Source: Adenanthera pavonina
Taxonomy: Eukaryota; Streptophyta; Magnoliopsida; Fabales; Fabaceae
NCBI GenBank assembly: GCA_026686845.1
Contig: JAIVEN010000001.1
Span: forward strand, 33,410,001 to 33,474,000
Length of the DNA stretch: 64,000 nucleotides
Direction: 5' to 3'
Below, one piece after another: positions 12,481-23,465 of the stretch. The position numbers and the translations under genes are program-made. The first letter of the stretch is position 1. Each line of letters starts with the position of its first letter. Below the pieces are notes generated by a model, which was not told the origin of the DNA, did no database searches, and was given only the letters and a program-made list of their open reading frames with translations.

Positions 12481-14486
12481 TGTTACCAATTGTTTTTGTG
12501 ATATCTAATGTAACCACATTTTACCATATTTTTAACCCCCTAAATCTAGCATTTTTATCACAATAATTTGGCTATTTTGTGGTTTTTAAAGCATATTTGT
12601 GCTTTAGTAGATTTTGTGTACTTTGTGGGAAAATGTGTTAAATTCTTAGTTTTAAGCTTAATTTGTTATATTTTATGATATTCCATGGATTTAGTTGTTA
12701 ATTCTTTCCATCGATGCATTTTTCACATTGATTACTTGGTTAAGTACTTGATTTGGCTTTATCGGGTGATTAAATTAAGGCCTTTTATGTGATTTTGGTG
12801 AGTTTTTTTAGTGAGTTTCCATTTTATCATCCATTTAGTGTTACTAACCATCCCATATGATTAAATTTTAATCTATTTTTGACCCATTTCCATGTACTAT
12901 TTACCCATTTTTCACTTTCCCAAAATACCCCTAGTTATAGTCTCATTTGAAATTACATTTAATTGTCCTTAATGATTCATGGATTAATCACCTAATTATC
13001 ATCTAGATTGCTTAATTAGGCTTGACCATAGGGGTTAGGTTTTTCATTCTAGAGCTGATTAAAGTTTGGTCAAGAAACTACATTTTAGTCAACTTTCCTT
13101 AGAAACCTATTTTTTAGCTATTTTGTTAGTGTTTTTTCTTGCATTATTTTGAGAGTTCTTTCCCCTATATTTTAGGAATTAATTTCGTGATCATTCATGC
13201 CTAAAACATGCTTGAATTGATTTTATAATTTTAGACCAAAGTTTTATATCAATTATGTTACATAGTTTTATGTCATATCTTGATTATCATGTAACATATT
13301 TTGGTAGGCCCTTAGGTATGGCTATGTTAGCAAGCTAATGGGCTAAGAGAGGACACAAATTAGAAGAGGGAAGGAGGCCCACAAGTCCACACAAGCTACA
13401 TCACATCCTAGTCATCAATCATTAATCCACCTAAGCACCTTTCATGGAAAATAAATCCCATACCCCTACCTAAAGCCTTAAATACTTAACCTAGCTTGTT
13501 TGGCATCATCAGTCAGATTGGGAGGCATTTTATTTCATGCTCCACACTCTCATCTCCATCTTCCATTTGTTCCCTTCCTTTTCTCTCAGTTTCTCCCATT
13601 TTTCTCTTAATTTCCCATACAATCTTCAAATCGGTTTCCATTTTCTCTTTTTCTCTTCCATTTTCAAATCATTCCTTCCATTCTCTCCACTTGATTACAC
13701 TTTTGTCTTGAGCATACAAATCAGAACAAGTGTAGAAAGCTGAAGGAAGAAGTTAGGGTTTGAATTTCTTGGAAGATTTCTCACATTAGAACCGATTGCT
13801 ACTATCTTCATTTTTCTTCTATGAATTTGGTTCTTGCTGCTTTTTTCTTTTATTTGGACAAATTTTTGACCATGGTAGCTTGAAATTAAAGTGGTGCTTT
13901 GCAATGGAGTTGGGAAGATGCCATGAGGAGCATGAGATTCATTGTCTATAAAGGGGATTATCATATTTACTTACTATTTTCTTAGCTACATTGATTTTCT
14001 TTTGGATCTTTCGATAGAACATTTATGCTACGATTATAGTTTGGAATTGATTTAGCTACTATATTGTGGATTTAATTTGATAAATTTCATTTGAGAGAGT
14101 TTATTTTGATGTAATTGGATTGGTATTATGATGCTAACATCATATTGAATTTTCTGCCAACATTTTCTTGTCCTCAATTGTAGTTCAGCTATCTTGATTG
14201 CATGGTTAATGAATTAGAATGGTTAAATTGTTGTTCTTCATGAGTTAAATGATTGGTTGACATAGGTTTTGGGCTATAATGATAGATGTATAACAATGGA
14301 ATTAAAGGAAATCCAATTGCACAACTTAGAATTTAATATAGTGACACACCTACCAAGTGTTTGAATAAATGTCAAGGAGAAATTTATGTGTTGTAATGAT
14401 TGAATTCTCATACTTGGATTAAAAAACTTTGGTTGGTCTTAACATTCTCACTTTATTAAATCAATTCTCTTGCAAAATCTCTAGTA
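12480..14486 (+). other. Unclassified repeat-like sequence with a CT-rich tract
   Basis: About 2 kb that carries no gene. It has LTR-like organisation: a possible TATA region near 13480, then a CT-rich stretch (13540-13700), then sequence like an untranslated leader. It may be part of a large gypsy (Athila-like) LTR, but I could not find both ends. It is the host of the solo LTR inserted at 14492. Confidence 0.3.
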
Positions 14487-14491
14487 GAATC
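14487..14491 (+). repeat. Target-site duplication GAATC, left copy
   Basis: The five bases gaatc directly before tgttaaactc are repeated exactly at 16330-16334, directly after the LTR end ccttaca. Confidence 0.85.
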
Positions 14492-16329
14492 TGTTAAACT
14501 CAATATAATATAAGTTTTAATAATGATAAATGTGGAGTAATAAAGAATAAGTGCATTATAATTGTCTAACATATATATTGTTCCTTAAAGAAGTAGCATG
14601 CATTTAAGTGTATTTCTAATGCATATACCATGCTATGTACATATATATATTCACTGTGCTCTTATGATTTATAATACAAGTTGGATATATAAATTAGACT
14701 AACTACTTGGTTTGTAAGTATAATACATTAAATGTAGGATTATTCAAATAAGAAGAGTGAGCATTGGAATAAAGAAAGGAAAATCAATATGATGTCTCAT
14801 TCAAAGAAGAAGAAAAGAAAGGATGCTGCAAGAATAGAAGATCAGAAGGGAGCATGCCAAGAATGAAATGATCAAGTAAAAGTGAAGCTTAACTTTTGAG
14901 GACCTAGCTATTAGGTGTATTTTGTTTTCACTTAGGTCTTTAGGTAATTTAATCTTTAAAACTTACTTAATCTTGTTACCATATGTTTTAAACAAGTAAG
15001 ATTAAGTAAATTTCATGTTAGCATATGCTAGAATTGAGAAATATTAGCTAAGATGAATTTTGTGTTTCACTCATGTTCATTTTGTACAAAATTTGAACTT
15101 TGCTTAGTGAAATTCAAAGTTACAGAGATTTCATCACTAATAGATGAATTTCAGTTCTAAAATTTGAATTTCAGGCTAGGCGATGTTAGTGAAAATATGC
15201 AAAATTCATATGAAGTTTGGTCAAAATTCAAATGTTAGTGAAGTTCAAAGTAAGTTCAATATCACTGTCTCTAACAGACGAACTTTAGATTTCAAAGTGT
15301 GAATTTCAAAATGAGAATTAGTGAATCTCATTAAAGCATACCTCTGACAGATGAATTTTGTAGTTCAACAGTTGAATTTTAAAGAGAGAACTTTTGTATC
15401 ATGTTAAATGTGCCACTAATAGACGAATTTTAGCTTCTGAAATTCGAATTTCAAAATGCACTATAAAAACTTGAGACAACTGTTCAAACTTCAACAGATG
15501 TGCTTACAATATGAAAATTCACATGAACTAACATGGGTTAACTTTGGCAAACTTGAAATTCAAATTTAACTCTATGACAGACAAATTTATGAAGTTCAAC
15601 ATTAAACACATAACTATGTTGACTCTACAAAATTCGTCTATTGAGCCTTAAAATTCAAATTTTAGTATGTCAGACGCATTTAATGTGGTTATTGAATGGC
15701 TTTTTTTGCAGAGTAACAGTTAGAACTTGTGTCTAATGAATAATCAAGCCACAAATATATAAATAGATCCCCATTTAAACTTATGGGTAACAATTTTAAG
15801 TAAGTATATGCCAAAATGCTATTTCAATACATAAAATCTTTCTGTATCAACATTCATAGTTAAACATACCCTATTAGAGTGAGTTTTGAATGTATCATCT
15901 ACTGTAAAATGGAGTTTCTATTTTGTAATCATTCTTTTCTACTATTTTCTAGGTAGAATCTTAGTGTGGGAAAACACTATGAGATTTACGTATCTTGTAA
16001 AGGTGTGGGATGATTAGCTTCACAAGTGCCTACTGAAACTTGTGGGATATACTGAGGTTTCACAAGTGCCCGGATCAAACTTATGGAATATAGTGATAAT
16101 CTCAAGTGGTGGCTTAAGGACTAGATGTAGGCTAAGTGATTTAGACTAAACCAAGATAAATTCTTGTGACTGATCCTCTAGTTTATTATTTCACCTATAT
16201 CTTTCCATCACTCTTTATTCACCTCTATTTTAGTACCTCTCTTGGTGAAATGTGTTTGTACATCAAAAAAGGAAAAAATCTTGCCTCACCTAATTCACCC
16301 CCTTCTTGGGTGACTAGCCAAACCTTACA
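14492..16329 (+). mobile_element. Solo LTR of a diverged Sirevirus-like copia
   Basis: 1,838 bp from TGTTAAACTC to CCTTACA, flanked by the 5-bp TSD GAATC. It matches the Sirevirus LTRs at 34921 and 49698 in layout: a 5' end with ttttaataatga (compare ttttgatgatt), repeated units of the form ACAGACGAATTTTG...AAATTCGAATTTC (15120-15670), an agacgcatttaatg-ggtta block (15670), TATA at 15757-15766, and the 3' block caagtggtggcttaaggactagatgtagg (near 16104) ending in attcaccc-cttcttggg. No internal region is present, so the element was reduced to one LTR by recombination. Similarity to the other two is low, so this is a distinct, older subfamily. Confidence 0.82.
15757..15766 (+). promoter_or_regulatory. 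LTR TATA box (solo Sirevirus-like LTR)
   Basis: tatataaata lies about 570 bp before the LTR 3' end, at the position equivalent to the TATA of the LTRs at 36026 and 51010, each followed by a -ggg-taac- block near +35. Confidence 0.55.
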
Positions 16330-16334
16330 GAATC
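16330..16334 (+). repeat. Target-site duplication GAATC, right copy
   Basis: Exact repeat of 14487-14491; the two bound the solo LTR. Confidence 0.85.
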
Positions 16335-16507
16335 ATTCTAGCTCTTGTGATTGACAAATTCTTGATTGACATTGGAAAAACCACACATAGTTGATATTGT
16401 TCTTGAATCCACTTCCTATCACTTTGCTATTTTCAATTCTCCCATTTTGTTTGTTGATTATTCTATTTTGCATTTCAAATTTTCTTAAATTGAACAAAAA
16501 ACTGCTC

Positions 16508-16512
16508 AAACT
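16508..16512 (+). repeat. Target-site duplication AAACT, left copy
   Basis: aaact before tgtaacacct is repeated exactly at 19298-19302 after ggatattaca. Confidence 0.85.
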
Positions 16513-19297
16513 TGTAACACCTCATCTTTTGATACTTTTCTCATGAATACTGCCTCATTTAGATATAGAAAATCAGCTTCAGAGGTTGAACCAACTAAAA
16601 CCTCCAAACTATAAAATGTTGTTTTTTGTGCATTATTCACTTCATTGTGCAGTGAAGTTTAAAAAATCATAATTAAATGGACAAAACCCATTTCACTATG
16701 ATTCAAGTGTCTAAAAACCATGAACATCTTGAATTTCATGAAAAAAATATGAAACTGGGATTTGGACGCATCAATTAATATAATTTATTCATTTAATTTT
16801 ACCATTCATTCCCCTATTTCCAATTTCTACACAGATTTTGACCCTAAATTTCAAAAATTCACTTCTCATTACTCACTAGGTTTTTTTTTCTGAAATCTCT
16901 ATATAATTTAAAAGCTCTACATGTCTACTTTCTAAACATATTAATTTTTAACATTTATTCAACACTACAGACCAAAGCATCATTTAAATCCATCATGTCA
17001 AAATATTTCTCTACTGGAATAGTTTTAGGAAAATGTATATAACTGCATTGCTATAGCTCCAATTGCATTCAAACTAGTGGCATATTGATCTTAAAACACA
17101 GATCTATTCATACATACTAACCACTAATTTTTTAGAGTATTACATGATTTTACACAAAGCCATAAACTCAGGCGGTAAGTATCTCTAGAAACAGTTTTTA
17201 GTAAACCATCTCACCTTTGTTTATTAACTTCATTGGGTCATTATACATGCCATACTTATCCAAAACAAACATATTCTATTTCATCATGAAGCTCATCATA
17301 TCCTTTAACTAAAGGAGTCACCTTTCTGCACATATCATTTACCATATCTTCCTAGCCATTTTCTAAACATTGACATAGCATAATTTGTCAATAAAAGAGT
17401 TATATGTATTCTTTTCATTTCCAATTTCATTTCATCATTCAACATTACATAACATACTTTCTTTCTTATACATCATATGGCATTTTACTAGACACATTAT
17501 ACATGCCCATATAACCATACACCATTACTTTTGCATAACATGCTTCATGATGTAAATATTATTGTAACATAAATACGATCTTGCTCTTTCTTCAATTCCT
17601 TCTTCCTTGGCTTTCATTTATTGCTTTGCTTTAACTAGCATGGTTAGTAACTTGGGAGGATGAGATTGGGCTTCTCATTAGTACACTTACACATGCTTAA
17701 ACATCATTAGATAACATTTGAAACATTCAAAGCATCGCACAAGTTCATTGAAACATATGAAAATACCATGGCGGCTAATAAAAATTTGGCAATATAGCAA
17801 CTTAAAAATAAGGCATCCTGCACAAAGTCCTTGTCAAATAAATATCCAGCCATTCATAAAAACACTCATAGCAACAATATAACAACATTTACCTATTATA
17901 AAACAAGCATAAAACATAATTGTGCATAACATAAAGCATGGCAAGTTATACTACCTTGAGAGCTTTATCCTTTTCTCTTTAAACTTAAATCCACTTGCTT
18001 GGATTCTTTCCCAATCACTTTCTTGCATCTTTCCAAACCTAAAGACAACCATAAAACCATTCTAAATCACTTAATTCTTTATGGCTCTTATAAAGTTCAT
18101 TTTTGAACCCTAAAAATTCATATTTCTTACCTTTGGTTTTCCTTTGAAAACCTTACTTGCTCTTTACAAATTTGGACTCAAGAAATCTTTTTCTACTATT
18201 GGATTCATGAAATTTCCACTCCTTCCCCTCCTTCTCTCATGACTGAATTCATCCTCTTAGAAGCAAGAAGAGGAATTTCATTTTTTTATCACAAGAACTC
18301 ATCCAAACCTAGCTTCTTGCAACTTATTCATCCTTCCTCTAGCTTTATTTTCATGAAAACACTTCTCTCATTTTCTTGTGCTTTGGATGAAACTTATATA
18401 TGGAGGGAGGAGAGGAAAACTTCATCTATCCTAGCTTAAAACCAGTGGAAAATTAGCTTAGATAAGAAGAAGAACTTACCTCAAAATTATCTCTTGATTT
18501 TTTTATAAACATAATGAAGGCATACAAATATCTTGATATTTAGGCAAAAAACTAACAACTTTTTGAAGAAGTTTATCCAAAAATAATAAAATTCGCACCA
18601 AAACATATGCCAATTTAGGCCAATGAGAGGAGAGGGAGTGTCTCTTGTATAGTATATTTTTTCTTGTCCAAATATATCTAGCTACTTTTTATCTTGACAG
18701 TTTGAGATCTACATTTAACTTAATATCCTACCCCAAATTGTATTTATGTGAGGCCCACATACTTTTCTTTTACTTTTTGGCTTTTGTGAGGCCCACATTA
18801 CTTTTTATCTTTTTCTGCAAAATTGAACTATTCTATCAATTAATTCTCTTATACACAACACATTATTTCATTGGGTCCAGCATGTCATAAGTCCATTTTG
18901 AAATAAATTTTTCAAAATTACAAAATTACCCCTTGGAGGCTTCAAATTGTAAATAACTTTTCTTTTGAGTACTTTTTTGTAATTTTCTCAAGGACCAAAC
19001 TACAAATTGTTTTTCTTCCAAAGACCATTTTGCAAATTCCTACTTCTCATGTCCGTAGCCTGAAAAATCACCTTTTTACCATTTTCCTTATCCAAAACAT
19101 GTATTTCAAGCTATTTATCATCTTTTCATACTATATCGTTTCCATCCATGCTTTTCTCTAGTTTCTACAAAGCACATCATAATCATCCTTTTAAACGTCT
19201 CTTTATCATTCCTTGGGCATATCATAATCATATTTTGTATGACCCTATACATCCCTATGGCATAGCATAATTTAGCCTCAAAAATTAGGATATTACA
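16513..19297 (-). mobile_element. Solo LTR, Ty3/gypsy-like family, minus orientation
   Basis: 2,785 bp. On the minus strand it starts TGTAATATCC and ends GGTGTTACA, with a 5-bp TSD AAACT on both sides. It shares family blocks with 8914-10494, 23466-26751 and 48521-49697/61906-62515. It contains only short chance frames. The absence of any internal region between TSDs indicates intra-element LTR recombination. LTR length and the TGTAAYAYCC start fit Tekay/Del-type chromoviruses, but the assignment is inferred. Confidence 0.85.
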
Positions 19298-19302
19298 AAA
19301 CT
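19298..19302 (+). repeat. Target-site duplication AAACT, right copy
   Basis: Exact repeat of 16508-16512. Confidence 0.85.
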
Positions 19303-20740
19303 TGCATTGCATTTAGTGTAGAATTCATTGCATTTTTAGTTAAACATTTCTTAAACTTTATTAATCACTTCCACTTATTCCTCCTTTGTGAATATGACTT
19401 AGGTTTGTTGCTATGCTACATAGTAGTTAGCTTAGTCATTAAATTGATACCCTTATGACATGGGCTTGTCAACATTCCTATTTCTTACAATTGTTCCTAT
19501 TTTCTAGAAAGATAATGCGAGTGAATCAAGGGATAGTGGGTTAGGAAATTGTGTAACATCTCTATCTTGTCAACCTATATTATGTTGATCTGTTGAATAA
19601 AATATGCATTCCATTTTCCTAATAGCATGACACCATATGACTTGCCTCTCCTTTCACTAAACCATTGTTGATAAAATAATAGAAACCTTCTTACTATTTC
19701 AACACTGAGAAGACAAAAAGACATTGATTGATAATGGATTCATGCATTTTTACTTTAGTTGCAAGTCAGAAAACTATGATTCTAGTCGTTTTTACTTTAC
19801 TTTTGGAGTTGCCTGCTAGAAACTTTGGAAGTAGAGGAATATGAGACCTTTTGTACAAGAAACCTATATGCTTGAAGGCTTAGTACAAGTTATTCGCACT
19901 ATTGTTGACCATACCATTAGAGCCAATAAGGTCCTACACATTTTTTATACAGGGCCACTTAGTCCTATTTTGATATTTGCTTTGATACTAGCTCCTTTTG
20001 TATTCTTTGATTATTAATGATATCTTCCTATCATTCATGAAAAGAACATTAATTAATCATAAGGTTTGTTGGTTTATTGTAGCAGCACAAAACATTGGAA
20101 AATTGGCTGTGATTTCATCAAGCAATGAATATACAACTTTCAAGGCAAAGGAAGACTAGACCCTATCATCCCTTTAGATTTCCTGCATCAAATGAGTTTA
20201 AATTGCCCAAACAACATGAACATCAGTATCACATACTACTATGAGAGCTTGTTAAGAGGAAGAGGAGTCTTAAGAGAAAACTGCCAGACTAGTATCTACT
20301 TATGCTTCAGATGATGGCTCAACTTTTTGTATGGATTTTGCAAGAGTCATGTTGAAAATGTCTAATCTAGATGTTTTGACTAGGACTCAAGGTGAGGTTC
20401 ATCTAAATTGCTCTCTACCTTTAGCAAGTACTGTTTGAGAGAGTCATTTACTTATTCACGCTATTCATATATTACATGTGGATTTATCAATGTCTATACT
20501 CTATGTTTTGCATTTAGGAGTTGTGCTTAGGGTTTTATTTACTATTCCTTTGTTAGCTTGTTTTTGTGTGTTTATTTTTTTTATTTGTAGGTTGTATGTT
20601 AGGTTTTTTTTAATTTTATTTTGTTCTTTTTTAGGTTGTATTAATAAGGTTTTTTTATTGTTTTCTTGATTAGTGTGTGTAATCATTTTATGATATTGAT
20701 AAAATTTTGTTTTTGCCCAAAAAACATGTAGTAAGGGCAG
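19303..20740. other. Unassigned stretch left of a CACTA end
   Basis: Stop-rich AT sequence ending in a T-rich run. Part of it is presumably the interior of the CACTA element whose right end is at 21014. I recognise no transposase and could not find the left terminus. Confidence 0.35.
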
Positions 20741-21014
20741 TAGAAAAAAATGGAAATTATTTTTTTAAAAAAAAATGAAGCAATTTCTATGTCGGTTGAG
20801 GATTTAACTGACATAGAAATTCAATTTTTATGTTAGTTAAAAAAGGTAATTTCTACATTGGTTATAGAACTGACGTAGAATTACTTTATTTCTCTGTCAG
20901 TTCTAGAACCGACATTAGATTACTTTATTTCTACGTCAGCCCGATACACATCACCTCCACAATAGATGTAAATGAGCAAAATTAACTGACAAAAAAATGC
21001 TTTCTGCATTAGTG
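20741..21014 (+). mobile_element. Right end of a CACTA (En/Spm) transposon with subterminal repeats
   Basis: The sequence atgtcggtt...aactgacatagaaat and variants (tctacgtcagt, ctagaaccgacattag) are repeated in both orientations between 20785 and 20945, like the subterminal transposase-binding repeats of CACTA elements. The block ends at 21014 in ctgcattagtg; read on the minus strand this starts CACTAATGCAGAAAGCA, the usual CACTA terminus. The three bases after it are aat. No transposase gene is seen and the other end was not located. Confidence 0.65.
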
Positions 21015-22279
21015 AATTGTAATGCCTATAAGGTGTTAGTGAAATTTCATGAGTCAATGGAATTTGGTTCATGTTAGCTTGTCATTCACTTTGGTTCACA
21101 GGTTGATCTAAGAGCTTGAACTTGCCAATTATGCATCGTAGTTACATAACATTGTTCTCTAGGTACTATTTTAAAGTCTAAGGATTGCCTACTTCCATGT
21201 TCATGCTAGAAGCCACACTTTTCATCCATTAATCCATCTCATTTTCTTAGTCTTTCCATTCATTATACATAGGCCAAGTGTGTGTTCATTTTAATCTAAA
21301 TTTTAGCTCGTAATGGTTCTTAGCTTGTTCATTGTTTTAATTGCCATCCTAATTGCCATCCTAATTGCCATTCTTATAGCATTTCATTTACAAAATCCCT
21401 ATAATTATTCATCCAAATAGTTCTTTGGCCTTGCACTGCATCATTTAGCTCTAGGTGATTTGCATACATAACCATACATCTTGGCATTGCATTTAGCTCT
21501 ATTTAAGTTACATTCCTAGCTTGCATTCAAAGTTAGTAATTTCAGCCTCAACCTGGTTCATCCATTATTATATCTACTTCAATACCATTCACTCATTCAT
21601 TTTTATCCACACACTTACATTAATTCATACATATACTCACATTAATTTTCTTAGTTTCAGCCACAAGTTGGCTTGCATTAGTGTTTAGGAATTTCATCAA
21701 ACATCTAGGATGAATTCTAGTTTGCAACATTAGTTAGAATTCTAGGATTTAATTTTGGCCTTAATAAGAATTTTCCATTAACCTCATTCATCCCAATTTC
21801 CATTCATCATCATATATTCCTACATTGTCCATTTTTATTCATATGCATTAACATCCATTTTCCTATTAAATTCTGCCATCTTAAGTGGTAAAGGTAGCTA
21901 GATTGCATTAGTTCAGTAACGTTTGCATTTTAGTTTAGTATTTGTCTTAGGTTTAGTTAGCTTCCATCTTAAGTGGTAAAGTTAGCTAGACTACATTAGT
22001 TCAGTAATCTTTGCATTTTAGTTCCGTATTTGTCTTAGGTTTAGTTAGCTTCCATTTCATATTCTTACTCAAGTACAATTTTAAAAATTCCAATTTATCT
22101 TCCATACATTCGTCATACATCCATTTGCGTACATAATCTTCCATTTATTCTCATACATTTTCATTTCATTAAATCTTGTCAGTTTGGCCTAGGACTTTAT
22201 TAAGGTTGTATTTTCCCATATACTTTGCATAACATTTTTCTCACTTTGCATCTTACTCTAGATTCATTTGAATTTAGTT
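21015..22279. other. Non-coding sequence, TE-like, no gene seen
   Basis: T/C-rich on the plus strand with many catt/tcatt runs and no frame of note. It may be further internal sequence of the minus-strand Athila-like element whose gag lies to the right. It contains the 88-bp duplication listed separately. Confidence 0.35.
21876..22051 (+). repeat. Tandem duplication, period 88 bp
   Basis: Two nearly identical units start at ccatcttaagtggtaaa (21876 and 21964) and share ttagttcagtaa, tttgcattttagtt and gtatttgtcttaggtttag. The start of a third unit (cttccat) follows at 22048. Confidence 0.8.
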
Positions 22280-23203
22280 CATTCTATTCACATGAGTCCT
22301 TGCATCATTGTTCCCTCCGCTGTGAATGACCTAGGAGGTTATCACTATACTACACTCTTATCTTGACACCTAGTGTAATTGGAGCCTCACAACACGCTAC
22401 TAGTTATCAATCCCCTACTCCAAGTGCGAGACATTTAGTTCATTGACACCTCTAATCGGTTAAGTGATAGATACTCTAGTCCTAAATTAATAAGAGTTTT
22501 GAGCCATTCTTTCAAGCAAAGCCAATAAAGCTTCAAGTGTCAATTCCACTAGGGAACCACCAGATACAACATCAATCATATTCCTCTCCATCAGAAGGAA
22601 AGGCCTTCATAAAACTATTAGATTAAGAGATTCTATGGAATCTGGTGGTATGGATAGCTGGCCAAGAGTTTCTGAAAATGCTCCTAGTATTTCAAACATA
22701 GTCTCTCCAACTATTTGTTGTACCCTACATATTTCTTTTCTAATCACTATTATTCGAGAGGTTGGGAATACTTCTTTAAGAACAAGCACTTGAGTTGATC
22801 CCAAGTTGTTATAGTTTCAAGTGGCCATCAATACAACAAGTCTTTTGCTACTCTATCCAAGGAAAATAGGAATACTTTAAGTTTTACTTGCTCCTCTAAG
22901 ACCCCTTTTGGTCATGTAAAACTGCATACTACATAGAATTCTTTTAGGTGATTGTGACAGTCATCTCCTGCACGAACACAAAACTTAAGAAGTAAGTGAA
23001 TAAATCCATATTTAAGCTCAAAACTAACATCCAAGTTTGGTTATCTAATGCTTAGACCCTAGTAATGCACATCAGGTGATGTAAGTTCCTTCAAAGTTCT
23101 ATATTATCATTTCCATTAGCACCATGCACATGTAAGTTCATTTGATTATTCCGATTACCCATATGTAAACTGAGATTCCCCTAATTATCATTGTTTCTAG
23201 CCA
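22280..23203 (-). pseudogene. Athila-like Ty3/gypsy gag relic
   Basis: Read on the minus strand from an ATG at about 23203 (MARNN, then a stop). Broken frames give, in order, an N-terminal block with FELK, then CHNHLKEFYVVC near 22975, then EEQVKLKVFLFSLDRVAKD near 22900, WDQLK near 22800, the open stretch 22607-22804 with KEVFPTSR and RKEICR, and near 22590 a FYEG / MID...SGGSLVELT block. This is the Athila/Tat gag order (capsid, then the SGG hinge). Stops and frameshifts are frequent, so it is non-functional. No matching pol was recognised on either side. Confidence 0.72.
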
Positions 23204-23437
23204 TCTAATTATGAAAAACCAAAAGCTATTTTCCAAAATCACAAAGTGAAGCATGATAAGACTAATGGTAATAAGATTAAGATGATTCAAAGAAATAACT
23301 GTCACTTATCCTAAGAGAAAGAAACAAAATGATAATCATCAATCTTAAGCTTTATCTTTCTTTAATCATTTGCTCTATTAATATCTTCTTCCAAGCTCTA
23401 TGAGTTTTGTTATCATCAAAATACAATTTATCCAACA
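23204..23437 (-). mobile_element. 5' end of a Sirevirus-like LTR, fragment
   Basis: On the minus strand the sequence opens TGTTGGATAAATTG, followed by ttttgatgataacaaaactc and agagcttggaagaagatat. This parallels the opening of the LTR at 45008 (TGTTGAATCAAG, ttttgatgattccaaa, agagcttggagagaagata). It fades into the Athila-like gag start at about 23203. Confidence 0.5.
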
Positions 23438-23460
23438 ATATTAACTACACAAATGTTTAG

Positions 23461-23465
23461 CATAG
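23461..23465 (+). repeat. Target-site duplication CATAG, left copy
   Basis: catag before tgtaatatcc, repeated exactly at 26752-26756 after ggtgttaca. Confidence 0.88.

Noticed and set aside
13496..13743. Two overlapping plus-strand frames rich in Ser, Phe and Pro
   Set aside because: Translation of a CT-rich tract; low complexity and no start context or homology.
20478..20669. 63-codon plus-strand hydrophobic frame that looks like a membrane protein
   Set aside because: Translation of a T-rich run; no homologous domain, and it overlaps an equally long frame on the other strand.
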